NCBI GenBank assembly: GCA_035760965.1
Contig: DASTRY010000028.1
Coordinates: forward strand, 1 to 50,467
From: JADGHX01 sp035760965
Lineage (GTDB): Bacteria > Pseudomonadota > Gammaproteobacteria > Steroidobacterales > Steroidobacteraceae
DNA: 50,467 nucleotides
Direction: 5' to 3'
Both the position numbers and the translations under genes were made by a program. The first letter of the stretch is position 1. Each line of letters starts with the position of its first letter. Positions 1 through 8,236 of this stretch are shown piece by piece. The notes under the pieces were generated by a model. That model saw only the letters and a program-made list of their open reading frames with translations. It was not told the DNA's origin and made no database searches.

Positions 1-195
1 CCCTTCAGCGTTCAGGACGCGGAAACCCTCATCACCGCCCTGCGCCGGGCGTTCGCGTTTGGTTTCAAGGATCACCCCGAGGCACGCGATCCCGCTGCGA
101 TGATGCGCGGTGCTCGCATCGGCAAGAAGGATCGGCCGCACCTCGATCCCTTCAGCGTGCAGGATGCGGAGACCCTGATCGCGGCCCTGCGCCGT
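1..195 (+). repeat. Diverged direct repeat inside the integrase remnant (1-48 and 148-195)
   Basis: The two 48-nt segments encode the same 16 residues apart from one (PFSVQDAETLI followed by T or A, then ALRR). They differ at 7 bases, almost all in third codon positions. This is what two separately evolving homologues would look like, not a recent copy. The first copy is followed directly by AFAFGFKDHPE, which normally comes before the PFSVQDAETLI segment in this family. Confidence 0.7.
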
Positions 196-1105
196 GACTG
201 GGGTGCGGCGCAGGCGAACTACGACGCGTTCCGCTTCTTCACGGGATTGCGACCGTCGGAAGAAATCGCGCTGGTCGTGAGCGACTACGACCGCGCAAAC
301 GGCGTTCTGTCGATTACCAAGGGCCGTGTGCGTGGCATTCCGCGCGACGTGACGAAGACGGGCGAGGATCGGCGGGTAGAGCTCTGTCCGCGCGCGATCG
401 CGATCCTCGAGTCCCATCTCGCCTGGCGTGCATCGCTGGTACATCAGGGGCGCATCCATCACGACGGCGCTCTTCTTCACGCACGACTTCCAGCCGATTC
501 CGGACGCGAAATACCCGTTCGAGCGCTGGCACACGACGCTCAAGCGCCTGCCGCTGCGCTATCGCAAGCCGTACACGGCGCGCCACACTTCCGTGAGCTG
601 GAATCTCATGCTGGGGAAGAATCCAATGTGGGTCGCCAAGCAGCACGGCCATCGCATCGCGACGATGCACAGTGTCTACGCGGCCTGGGTCGAGGGCGCG
701 CGTGAGTGCGACATCGCGGCGATTCGCCGGGCGATGGGCCACGAGCAAGAGATGCCGATGAGTCGGAACCCGACGGTGCTCGCCCCGGTGCCCGCGCCGA
801 CGACCCCGATTTCGCGCGCGGTTCCCGGCGGCTTTCTCACGGGACCAGGTACGGAGTTCCAGCGCCTGACGATCCGCATCCGCGTGGATACGTCATCGCT
901 CGATATACCGGATTCAAAAGGGGAAACGCCGCCTCGGCGTGAGCCGGAGCCCGCGCCCGAGCCCAAACGCAAAAGCCACACTGGCAAAAAATTCGCCAGC
1001 GAGCAGAAGCCGAAAGCGCCCAAGTGGTTGACGGGAATGAAGAAGACTGGCGGAGCGGACGGGACTCGAACCCGCGACCCCCGGCGTGACAGGCCGGTAT
1101 TCTAA
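1..1105 (+). pseudogene. Tyrosine recombinase (phage-type integrase) remnant, 5' cut by window edge, frameshifted
   Basis: Frame 1 is open from the first base to about 468 and holds the core-binding end and motif I (GLRPSE, Arg near 248). The rest of the catalytic domain lies in frame 2 from about 470: FFTHDFQPIPDAKYP, then YTARHTSVSW (motif II Arg-His), QHGH and HSVYAAW (candidate nucleophile Tyr). Joining them needs one base skipped near 466-470, so the gene is broken unless a sequencing error is involved. Intact relatives cut and rejoin DNA at attachment sites in tRNA genes. This frame runs on to a stop at 1105, inside the tRNA-Asp gene on the other strand, so the last roughly 20 codons are tRNA read-through. 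Residues coded by 1-48 repeat those at 148-195, so the N-terminal part may be a hybrid. The family assignment is firm; inactivity is inferred. Confidence 0.8.
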
Positions 1106-1124
1106 CCAGCTGAACTACCGCTCC
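1048..1124 (-). tRNA. tRNA-Asp (GTC)
   Basis: On the minus strand the 77-nt sequence starts GGAGCGG and ends CCGCTCC-G-CCA, a seven-pair acceptor stem with encoded CCA. The D-arm reads TAGTTCAGCTGGTTAGA, the anticodon loop CTGTCAC gives GTC, and the T-arm contains GGTTCGAGTCC. The 3' end faces the integrase remnant, the usual position of a tRNA-borne attachment site. Confidence 0.96.
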
Positions 1125-1227
1125 GGCTGGGGTGTGAATCGAAGGGGGCGCATCCTAATCGATTGATCGAAAAGCCGCCAGCCTTGCCAACGGCTTCTGA
1201 ATCAGGAAACCGGCGGGCGCCGGTCGG

Positions 1228-2223
1228 CTAGGAATTCGGAATGAATTCCACGGGATTGATCAAGGTCCCGAGCCCCGAAATCGTGACCTCGACCGGCCCC
1301 GCCGTCCGCGCCAGGTTCGCCAGATGGATGCTCTTGCGGCCCGGCGCCGGTTTGAAGGCCGTGCCCATCGAGATCACATCGCCCGGCTCGAGCGTCTGGA
1401 AGCGGCTGATGAAGGAGACGACGGCCGCGACGTTGTAGTTGAAGTACCGCGTGCTGTCCTCCGCGACCACCTCGCCGGCGACCCGGCACCTCACCTCGAG
1501 ATCGTCGGGATTCGGCACCTCATCGCGCGTCACGAGCCACGGCCCGAGCGGCCCGAACGTGTCGCTGCCCTTGTAGCGGCCCGCGTAAGAAAGGTGCTGT
1601 TCTACCCTTTCGAGCTTGTCCGGATCGTCCTTCGAGGCGTAGAGCGCGTAGTAATGGAACAGGTCCTCCGCGCGCATGCCGTTGCTCGTGATGTCGTTGC
1701 AGATCGTGTAGCCGAAAACGGCGTTCAGCGCGTCCTCGCGCGGGATTTGCCGGCCGCCGCGGCCGATGACGACCGCCAGCTCGGGCTCGGGATGGGTGCT
1801 GCCGTAGTACGCGTAGATGCGGATCGGCTGCAGATGTCCGACGAGGCACGACGCCGGCTTCAGAAAGAACGCCGGGTGATCCGGTGCCTTGATCTTGCGC
1901 GCGTTGCTGGCCGAGTTGTTCATGGCCACCCCGCAGATCTTCCCGGGCCGGCGTACCGGCGGGCGCCAGACGACCTGCGCACTCGGAATCAGCAGGCTGC
2001 GATCGGCTGCGCTGGGCTGGAACGTGCCGGCCACCGTCCCGCCACGTGCGCGAAGCGCGGCGAGCCCGTCGGCGATGCGCGTCAGCAGCTCCGCCCCGCC
2101 TGCGATCAGGCCGATCATGTCCGGGACGTCGACACCGAGGTCGCGCACGTCCACGAGGCGTTCGTCGTCGACCGCGACGACCACGCGCTCGCGCCCGTCA
2201 TGTTGGATACTTGCGAGTTTCAC
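1228..2223 (-). CDS. Fumarylacetoacetate hydrolase (FAH) family protein
   Basis: 331 residues from a GTG at 2223. The frame is open further upstream, but starting there would run into the divergent gene. The C-terminal FAH fold begins near residue 90 (RRPGKICGVAMNNS). Glu146 and Glu148 in HPEPELAVVIG and Asp177 in ICNDIT fit the divalent-metal ligands. The conserved tail segments VAGEVVAED, GDVISMGT and VEVTISGLG are also present. The family cleaves or hydrates beta-diketo acids and related substrates such as fumarylacetoacetate, acylpyruvates and 2-keto-3-deoxy acids. The exact substrate cannot be read here. It diverges from a thiamine-diphosphate enzyme across 43 bp, so a shared control region and a common catabolic route are plausible. 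A cytosolic enzyme. Confidence 0.85.
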   Translation of the reverse strand: MKLASIQHDGRERVVVAVDDERLVDVRDLGVDVPDMIGLIAGGAELLTRIADGLAALRARGGTVAGTFQPSAADRSLLIPSAQVVWRPPVRRPGKICGVAMNNSASNARKIKAPDHPAFFLKPASCLVGHLQPIRIYAYYGSTHPEPELAVVIGRGGRQIPREDALNAVFGYTICNDITSNGMRAEDLFHYYALYASKDDPDKLERVEQHLSYAGRYKGSDTFGPLGPWLVTRDEVPNPDDLEVRCRVAGEVVAEDSTRYFNYNVAAVVSFISRFQTLEPGDVISMGTAFKPAPGRKSIHLANLARTAGPVEVTISGLGTLINPVEFIPNS

Positions 2224-2266
2224 GCGTCCGAATTCGGATAGTGTCGCCGGAAGACTCAGAGGATTT

Positions 2267-3901
2267 ATGCCGGACCCAGCATCTATGACGAGCGGCCAAG
2301 CGCTCGTCAAGTCACTGATCAATCACGGGGTGGACACGGTGTTCGGTCTGCCGGGCGTGCAGACCTACGCGCTGTACGACGCACTCCACGAATACCAGAG
2401 CCAAGTGCGCTACATCGGCTCGCGGCACGAGCAAGGCGCCGCGTACATGGCGTTCGGCTACGCGAAGTCGACCGGCCGACCGGGCGTGTACACCGTGGTG
2501 CCGGGACCGGGCGTACTGAACACCAGCGCGGCGCTGTGCTCGGCGTACGCGGCGAATGCGCCGGTGCTCTGCTTGACGGGCCAGGTGCCATCGAAGGGCA
2601 TCGGCTCGGGCGCCGGCTTTCTCCACGAGCTGCCCGATCAGCTCGCGACTCTGAAGCTGCTGACGAAGTGGTCGGCGCGCGTCGATGCGCCCGAGCAAGT
2701 GCCGGCGGTGATGGACGAAGCGTTTCGTCAGATGACGACGGGGCGGCAGCGGCCCGTCGCGATCGAAGTACCGTGGGATGTGTTGCTGAAGAAGGGAAAC
2801 GTGCAATTCCCCGCCGCCAACGGTGGCGTCGCATCGTCGAGCCGTATCGACTCGCGCAGCATTGATCAAGCGGTCGCGCTGATCCGCGAAGCGCGCCAAC
2901 CGATGATCATGGTCGGCAGCGGCGCCATGGACGCGGGCGCGGAGGTTCTCGAATTCGCGCAGCGGATCCAAGCCCCGGTGACCGCGTTCCGCAGCGGGCG
3001 CGGGGTGCTGAGCGATGAGTCGAACTATGCGCTCACGTGTGCCGCCGCCTACCGTTGGTGGGACAAGACCGACCTCCTCATCGGGATCGGCTCGCGCCTC
3101 GAGCTGCAGTACATGCGCTGGCCCTCGCGGCCGGCGGGCCTCAAGCTGCTCCGCATCGATATTGATCCGGATGAGCTCGCGCGCTTGAGATCGAACGTCG
3201 GCCTCGAGGGCGACGCGAAACTCCTGCTCGCTGCGCTGAACGCCGCGCTCGCGCGCAGCGGTTTCAATCCGCCATCGCGCGAGCAGGACATCCTCGCGGT
3301 CAAGGAGCAGACGGAAAAAGACATCCAGGAAGTGCAGCCGCAGCTCGACTACCTGCGTGCGATACGCGACGTCCTGCCGCGCGACGGCTTCTTCGTCGAG
3401 GAGATCTCGCAGGTCGGATTCGCGTCGTACTTCTGCTTCCCGGTCTACGAGCCGCGCACGTTCGTGACATGCGGCTACCAAGGCACGCTCGGCTTCGGCT
3501 TCCCGACGGCGCTGGGCGTGAAGGTCGGGAATCCAAGCAAGCCGGTGGTGTCCATCACCGGCGACGGCGGCTTCATGTTCGGCGTGCAGGAGCTGGCGGC
3601 GGCCGTGCAGCACGACATCAACCTCGTCACGGTGCTGTTCAACAACAACGCGTTCGGCAACGTGCTGCGCGATCAGCAGACGAAATTCCGCGGCCCGCTC
3701 GGCTCGGAGCTGCGCAATCCGGATTTCGTGAAGCTGGCGGAAAGCTTCGGCGCGCAGGGCTGGCGCGCTCACAATCCCACGGAGCTGCGCACGCTCGTCG
3801 AACGCGGCTTCGCGCAGAAGGGGCCGGTGCTGATCGAAGTGCCGGTCGCGCAGGGCTCGGAATTCTCGCCATGGAAGTACTTGGTACCCGGCGGCTACTA
3901 G
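2267..3901 (+). CDS. Thiamine diphosphate-dependent enzyme, acetolactate synthase-like
   Basis: 544 residues with the three-domain layout of the acetohydroxyacid synthase / benzoylformate decarboxylase superfamily. The N-terminal Pyr domain has the ThDP-activating Glu55 in SRHEQGAAYMA, the middle domain follows (MIMVGSGAMDAGAE), and the C-terminal PP domain has the GDG (432-434) to NNN (459-461) ThDP/Mg site. Enzymes of this group decarboxylate 2-oxo acids and may ligate the product to another carbonyl. No small regulatory subunit (IlvN/IlvH) gene follows, which argues against a role in branched-chain amino acid synthesis. ATG 2267 was chosen because AGAGGA lies just upstream, though close; ATG 2285 is an alternative. 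The divergent FAH-family gene suggests a catabolic pair. Confidence 0.82.
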   Translation: MPDPASMTSGQALVKSLINHGVDTVFGLPGVQTYALYDALHEYQSQVRYIGSRHEQGAAYMAFGYAKSTGRPGVYTVVPGPGVLNTSAALCSAYAANAPVLCLTGQVPSKGIGSGAGFLHELPDQLATLKLLTKWSARVDAPEQVPAVMDEAFRQMTTGRQRPVAIEVPWDVLLKKGNVQFPAANGGVASSSRIDSRSIDQAVALIREARQPMIMVGSGAMDAGAEVLEFAQRIQAPVTAFRSGRGVLSDESNYALTCAAAYRWWDKTDLLIGIGSRLELQYMRWPSRPAGLKLLRIDIDPDELARLRSNVGLEGDAKLLLAALNAALARSGFNPPSREQDILAVKEQTEKDIQEVQPQLDYLRAIRDVLPRDGFFVEEISQVGFASYFCFPVYEPRTFVTCGYQGTLGFGFPTALGVKVGNPSKPVVSITGDGGFMFGVQELAAAVQHDINLVTVLFNNNAFGNVLRDQQTKFRGPLGSELRNPDFVKLAESFGAQGWRAHNPTELRTLVERGFAQKGPVLIEVPVAQGSEFSPWKYLVPGGY

Positions 3902-3979
3902 CGGCGCGAGCCATCGCTCGCGCGACAACGCCAATCATTCGGGCAGGCGCCTCGCCTGCGCTTTGTATTCGGAGTGGAC

Positions 3980-4513
3980 ATGCGTCTCGATGCAATCTCA
4001 ACCGGCCGTAACCCCCCGGAAGAAGTGAACGTGATCGTGGAGGTGCCGGTGGGCGGCGAGCCGATCAAATACGAGATGGACAAGGCATCCGGCGCGCTGA
4101 TCGTGGATCGCTTTCTGTACACGGCGATGCGCTATCCGGGGAACTACGGCTTCATCCCTCACACGCTGTCCGAAGACGGCGATCCGTGCGACGTGCTCGT
4201 TGCCAATCAGCGAGGCGTGATTCCGGGCGCCGTGCTGGCCGTGCGGCCGGTCGGCGTTTTGAAGATGCAGGACGAAGCGGGCGGCGACGAAAAGATTCTC
4301 GCGGTGCCGGTGCCGAAGCTCACGCGCCGTTACGAGAAAGTGCACAACTACACCGACCTTCCCGAGATCACCGTGCGCCAGGTGCAGCACTTCTTCGAGC
4401 ACTACAAGGACCTCGAGAGCTCGAAGTGGGTCAAGGTGGTCGGCTGGGGCGACGCGGACGAAGCCAAGCAGCTCATCGTCGCGTCGATGGAGCGGGCCAA
4501 AGCGCAGAAATAG
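3980..4513 (+). CDS. ppa: Inorganic pyrophosphatase
   Basis: 177 residues, the usual length of the bacterial family I enzyme, which hydrolyses pyrophosphate in the cytosol and pulls biosynthetic reactions forward. The metal-binding signature EDGDPCDVL is intact (Asp66, Asp68, Asp71). Glu21, Lys30 and Tyr56 sit where the E. coli enzyme has its active-site residues. The N-terminus (NPPEEVNVIVEVP) also matches the hexameric proteobacterial type. ATG 3980 has CGGAG five bases upstream; an in-frame GTG at 3974 is less likely. It sits 78 bp after the ThDP enzyme on the same strand and is probably transcribed on its own. No anomalies. Confidence 0.96.
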   Translation: MRLDAISTGRNPPEEVNVIVEVPVGGEPIKYEMDKASGALIVDRFLYTAMRYPGNYGFIPHTLSEDGDPCDVLVANQRGVIPGAVLAVRPVGVLKMQDEAGGDEKILAVPVPKLTRRYEKVHNYTDLPEITVRQVQHFFEHYKDLESSKWVKVVGWGDADEAKQLIVASMERAKAQK

Positions 4514-4864
4514 CGCGGCTGGGCGAGCAGTCGCGGCGCCGCCGAAGCAGTATGCTTCGGCGCGAGCACACTCGGTGTGGAGCAGCACGCCGTTCGGATA
4601 GCGCACGTCCGGCTGAGCGATCTGGCGGCATGCCGCTCGGGTAAGGACATCCGGCTGAGCCACGCTGCGGCATGCCGTCAGGCTAGCGAGCGTCCTGTTC
4701 GAGCGGCTGAGCAGCACGGCGCTCAGGTAAGGACATCCGGCTGAGCCACGAGGCAGCATGCCGTTCGGCTAGCGAGCGTCCTGTCGCGCGGCCGGGCAGC
4801 ACGCCGCTCAGGTGGCGAACATCGTGCTGAGCCACCGAAAAATGCGTCTTCACGGGGGTAACCG
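4514..4864. other. Intergenic region between ppa and the GGT gene, mostly tandem repeat
   Basis: No convincing gene. About 66 bp of ordinary sequence follow ppa, then the 43-bp repeat array (4580-4836), then a GGGGGTA ribosome-binding site for the next gene. Open frames across it on the minus strand only translate the repeats. Confidence 0.7.
4580..4836. repeat. Six degenerate tandem copies of a 42-44 bp unit with an 86-bp higher-order period
   Basis: Units lie at 4580-4623, 4624-4666, 4667-4708, 4709-4751, 4752-4793 and 4794-4836. The shared core is GCAGCATGCCGCTCGGGTA, followed by either a GGACATCCGGCTGAGCCAC half or a GCGAGCGTCCTGT half. Units 2 and 3 match units 4 and 5 as a pair: a 25-nt block at 4640-4664 recurs exactly at 4726-4750, and an 18-nt block at 4681-4698 recurs at 4767-4784, both at 86-bp offset. 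The last expansion was therefore a two-unit duplication. Confidence 0.85.
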
Positions 4865-6625
4865 ATGCGTCGACGAACATTTCTAGCCACCCTGCCCGCC
4901 CTGGCCGCCGGCGCCTCCCTAGCGCAAACGCGCTCCGCCAATCCCAATCGCGACCGCCCCGACGTCCACAGCGGGGATCGCGTGGACGGCGCGACGTTCG
5001 CGTCGCGCTCCACGGTGTGGGGTATACACGGCGCGGCGGCGACGGCGCATCCGCTCGCCACACTCGCAGCCGTCGACATCCTGCGAGCCGGCGGCTCGGC
5101 GGTCGACGCGGCCATCGCGGCGAATGCGTGCCTCGGCTTTCTCGAACCGACGTCGAACGGCATCGGCGGCGACTGCTTCGTCATGCTCTGGGACACGAAA
5201 CAGCGCAAGGTCGTCGGGTTGAACGGCTCGGGCCGCAGCCCCGCGAATCTCAGCCTCGAGACGGTGCGCAAGCGGGCGAAGAACGGCCTCATCCCCGCTT
5301 CCGGCGCGATCTCGGTATCCGTTCCGGGCACGGTCGACGCGTGGTGGGAGCTGCACACTCGCTACGGCAAGCTGCCGTGGAAGTCCGTGCTCGCACCGGC
5401 CATCGGCTACGCCACCGAAGGCGCACCGGTCGCGCAAACCATCGCGTATTACCTCGACGCGAGTGCGAAGAAGTTCGCACGCACCGATCTCGGCATCGAG
5501 GAAACCGAGAACTTCAAGAAAGTCTGGCTGGCCGAAGGCCACACGCCGCGTGAAGGCGAAGTCTTCCGCAATCCGCTGCTCGCGCACACACTCAGCCTGA
5601 TCGCGGAGCAGGGACGCGATGCCTTCTACCAGGGCGAGATCGCGGACACGATCGAGCGCTACTTCAAGCGCATCGGCGGCTGGATGACGAAGGCGGACCT
5701 CGCCGCGCACCACTCCGAATGGACGCAGCCCATCGTCACCGACTATCGCGGTGTGCAGGTGTACGGCCTCGCACCCAACACGCAGGGGCTCGCGACGCTG
5801 CAGATACTGAACATCATGGAGACGTTCGATGCGCGCGCGATGGGCTTTCAGTCGGCGGCGTGGATTCATCATTGCGTGGAAGCGAAGCGCCTCGCGTTCG
5901 AGGATCGCGCGCGCTACTACGCGGACCCCGACTTCGTGAGGACGCCCATCGAATGGCTCAACTCGAAGGAGTACGCGCGCGAGCGCGCGAAGCTCATCAA
6001 GGCCGATCGCATTCTCACGCCGGTGCATCCGGGGGAGGCGCCGAGCCACGGCGACACCACGTACTTCTGCACGGCCGACGCGAACGGGATGATGGTGTCG
6101 ATGATTCAGTCGAACTACAGCGGCATGGGCTCCGGGCTGATGCCCGACGGGCTCGGCTTCATGTTTCAGAATCGAGGCTGCCTGTTCGCGCTGACGGACG
6201 GGCACCCGAACCTCTACGCGCCGCGCAAACGCCCGTTCCACACGATCATCCCGGGATTCGCCCTCAAAGGAGGCGAGCCGTGGCTCGCCTTCGGCGTGAT
6301 GGGCGGGGACATGCAGCCGCAAGGACAGGCGCAAGTCATCTCGAACATGGTGGATTTCGGGCTGGCGCTGCAGGAAGCCGGCGATGCGCCGCGCTGGCAT
6401 CACGAAGGAAGCACCGAGCCCACGGGCGAGCCGCAGCACGGCACGGGGCTGCTGCGCGTGGAAACCGGCATTCCGGCGCCGACGCAGAAAGCGCTTGGAG
6501 CGCTCGGGTGGAAGCTCGGCAAGAGCGACGGCGGCTTCGGGCGCTATCAAGCAATCGAGCGCTGGCCGGGTCGTTACGGCTCGGCGGCGGATATGCGAGC
6601 GGACGGACTGGCGTTGGCGTACTGA
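4865..6625 (+). CDS. Gamma-glutamyltransferase family protein, exported (Tat-like signal)
   Basis: 586 residues. The N-terminus MRRRTFLATLPALAAGASLAQ has a twin-arginine (RRxFL) signal, pointing to the periplasm. The Ntn-hydrolase family features follow: AGGSAVDAAIAANACLGFLEP, GIGGDCF, and the autoprocessing site GDTTYFCTAD, where Thr398 would become the N-terminal nucleophile of the small subunit. SNYSGMGSG and the late GVMGG segment complete the fold. True GGT transfers or hydrolyses the gamma-glutamyl group of glutathione; family relatives act on cephalosporin side chains or gamma-glutamyl amines, so the substrate is open. GGGGGTA lies just ahead of the ATG. It starts 28 bp after the 43-bp repeat array and is followed after 24 bp by the DUF763 gene. 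Confidence 0.88.
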   Translation: MRRRTFLATLPALAAGASLAQTRSANPNRDRPDVHSGDRVDGATFASRSTVWGIHGAAATAHPLATLAAVDILRAGGSAVDAAIAANACLGFLEPTSNGIGGDCFVMLWDTKQRKVVGLNGSGRSPANLSLETVRKRAKNGLIPASGAISVSVPGTVDAWWELHTRYGKLPWKSVLAPAIGYATEGAPVAQTIAYYLDASAKKFARTDLGIEETENFKKVWLAEGHTPREGEVFRNPLLAHTLSLIAEQGRDAFYQGEIADTIERYFKRIGGWMTKADLAAHHSEWTQPIVTDYRGVQVYGLAPNTQGLATLQILNIMETFDARAMGFQSAAWIHHCVEAKRLAFEDRARYYADPDFVRTPIEWLNSKEYARERAKLIKADRILTPVHPGEAPSHGDTTYFCTADANGMMVSMIQSNYSGMGSGLMPDGLGFMFQNRGCLFALTDGHPNLYAPRKRPFHTIIPGFALKGGEPWLAFGVMGGDMQPQGQAQVISNMVDFGLALQEAGDAPRWHHEGSTEPTGEPQHGTGLLRVETGIPAPTQKALGALGWKLGKSDGGFGRYQAIERWPGRYGSAADMRADGLALAY

Positions 6626-6649
6626 GCCAAACCGGCGACACTGCGAAAC

Positions 6650-8236
6650 ATGGCATTGAGGACTGGCAGCGCCGATCTCCCGCTGCACGGCGGCCGCGTG
6701 CCGGCGTGGCTCGCGACGCGCATGGCGTCGCTCGGACGCGTGATCGTCGAGGCCATTGCGTATCACTACGGGCGCGACGAGGTGCTGCGCCGGCTGGCGC
6801 ATCCGTTTTGGTTTCAATCGTTCGGCGCCGTGATGGGGATGGACTGGCACTCGTCCGGCATCACGACGAGCGTGCTCGGCGCGCTCAAACGGGGACTGCA
6901 GCCGGTTCAGCACGAACTCGGCGTTTATGTGTGCGGCGGGCGCGGCAAGCACTCGCGCAAGACGCCGGATGAGTTGCTCGTCGTCGGAGAGCAGACGGGG
7001 CTCGACGCCGCGCCGCTCGTGCGCGCGAGTCGGCTCGTGGCGAAGATCGACCACGCCGCCGTGCAGGACGGGTTCGATCTCTACTTGCACGGATTCATCG
7101 TGACGTCCGCGGGCAAGTGGTGCGTCGTTCAGCAAGGCATGAGCGATGCGCGCGGCGAGGCGCGCCGGTATCACTGGCTCTCGGAGAACTTCGAGGATGC
7201 GACCGCGCCTCCGATGAGCGGCTCGGCGCGCCTCGGCGCCGCGAGCGCTCAGCAGGTTTATGACGAGCGCCTCCTCAGCTCACCTCACGCGGCCATCGAA
7301 GGGCGTAACCGTGGCGTGATCCTGAATCTCGCGGACACGCGCGCGAACGCGAGCCGCCGCGCCGGCATACAGCTCGTGCACGCCGGACCGGACAAGACGA
7401 TCGCGGTGCTTCGCGCCCTGCGCGAATCGAAAACACGGACGCTGAGCTTGTTCCCCGAGCTCGACATCGGCGCTTCACCCACGTCTGCAGCGCCCGAGCT
7501 GGACATGGGCTTGTCGCCGACGTATGCGCACCCCGCGCTGGATGCGGGCCACTCGCCAAAGCACGCGCCCGCCGCGTTGGAGGCTTGCCGCTCGGCGAAG
7601 CACGCGCTCCCCGAGTTGGAGCCGGGCCGCGCGCCGAAGCGCGCATTCACCGACCCGGAGGCGGGCCGCTCGCCGAAGCACGGATTCACCGAGCTGCCTT
7701 CGGGCCTCGCGCCGAAGCGCGCAGTGCGCGAGCAGCACATGCATATCCCGCCGCCGACGCCCGCACTCCCGCATTTGCGCATGCCCGCCCGCCACGACGT
7801 GCGCGCGTCCGACGTCGACCTCAAGCGCTTGCACGCAACGCTTGCGGCCGCCGCGGATCGCGGACCGGAGGACTTCGCGGAGCTCCTTCTGACGCCGGGC
7901 GTGGGCGCGCGGACCGTCGAAGCACTGGCAATGGTGGCCGAAGTCGTCCACGGCACGCCCTCGCGCTTCCGCGATCCGGCCCGCTTCTCGATGGCCCACG
8001 GCGGCAAGGATGGGCACCCCTTCCCCGTCCCACTCCGCGTCTACGACGAAACGATCCGCGTGCTGAAGAGCGCGGTCGATCGCGCCAAGCTCGGCAATGA
8101 CGAGAAGCTCGCCGCCATCCGCCGCCTCGATGCGCAAGCGCGCCGCCTCGAACGGGTGGCCAACGGCCCGAGCTTCGAGGACTACATCCGCACCGAGCGG
8201 GAGCGCTCGCCGGATTACGACGGCCGCACCGTGTAA
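6650..8236 (+). CDS. DUF763 family protein with a 13-residue repeat insertion
   Basis: 528 residues. Residues 1-265 are typical DUF763 (MALRTGSADLPLHGGRVPAWL, VCGGRGKHSRKTPDEL, DGFDLYLHGFIVT). The conserved C-terminal part resumes near 380 (HDVRASDVDLKRLHATLA, LLLTPGVGARTVEALALVAE-like, FRDPARFSMAHGGKDGHPFPVP). The stretch TPGVGARTVEALA resembles a helix-hairpin-helix, which hints at nucleic-acid binding; that is inference. The family's role is unknown to me. What is odd is the linker: seven tandem 13-residue repeats (272-362), rich in Pro, Lys and Arg, which make the protein longer than I expect for the family. It follows the GGT gene by 24 bp and may share its transcript. The start ATG was chosen from the conserved N-terminus. 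Confidence 0.85.
   Translation: MALRTGSADLPLHGGRVPAWLATRMASLGRVIVEAIAYHYGRDEVLRRLAHPFWFQSFGAVMGMDWHSSGITTSVLGALKRGLQPVQHELGVYVCGGRGKHSRKTPDELLVVGEQTGLDAAPLVRASRLVAKIDHAAVQDGFDLYLHGFIVTSAGKWCVVQQGMSDARGEARRYHWLSENFEDATAPPMSGSARLGAASAQQVYDERLLSSPHAAIEGRNRGVILNLADTRANASRRAGIQLVHAGPDKTIAVLRALRESKTRTLSLFPELDIGASPTSAAPELDMGLSPTYAHPALDAGHSPKHAPAALEACRSAKHALPELEPGRAPKRAFTDPEAGRSPKHGFTELPSGLAPKRAVREQHMHIPPPTPALPHLRMPARHDVRASDVDLKRLHATLAAAADRGPEDFAELLLTPGVGARTVEALAMVAEVVHGTPSRFRDPARFSMAHGGKDGHPFPVPLRVYDETIRVLKSAVDRAKLGNDEKLAAIRRLDAQARRLERVANGPSFEDYIRTERERSPDYDGRTV
7463..7735 (+). repeat. In-frame minisatellite: seven tandem 39-bp units coding 13 residues each
   Basis: The translated units share the pattern D/E-x-G-x-S/A-P-K-x-A, then four variable residues ending in L or P: DIGASPTSAAPEL, DMGLSPTYAHPAL, DAGHSPKHAPAAL, EACRSAKHALPEL, EPGRAPKRAFTDP, EAGRSPKHGFTEL, PSGLAPKRAVREQ. 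Spacing is exactly 39 bp throughout, so frame is kept. The first two copies carry T where later copies carry K, so the charge rises along the array. Confidence 0.88.

Noticed and set aside
460..475. Programmed ribosomal frameshift in the integrase
   Set aside because: No slippery run or following stem-loop is evident at the frame change, and this integrase type is not known for it; a mutation or sequencing error is simpler.
3998..4759. Minus-strand frame of 253 codons across ppa and the 43-bp array
   Set aside because: Half is antisense to ppa and half is translated tandem repeat; the repeated peptides follow from the DNA repeats.
4919..7174. 751-codon minus-strand frame opposite the GGT and DUF763 genes
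   Set aside because: Arg/His-rich shadow of two recognised plus-strand genes, without any motif.
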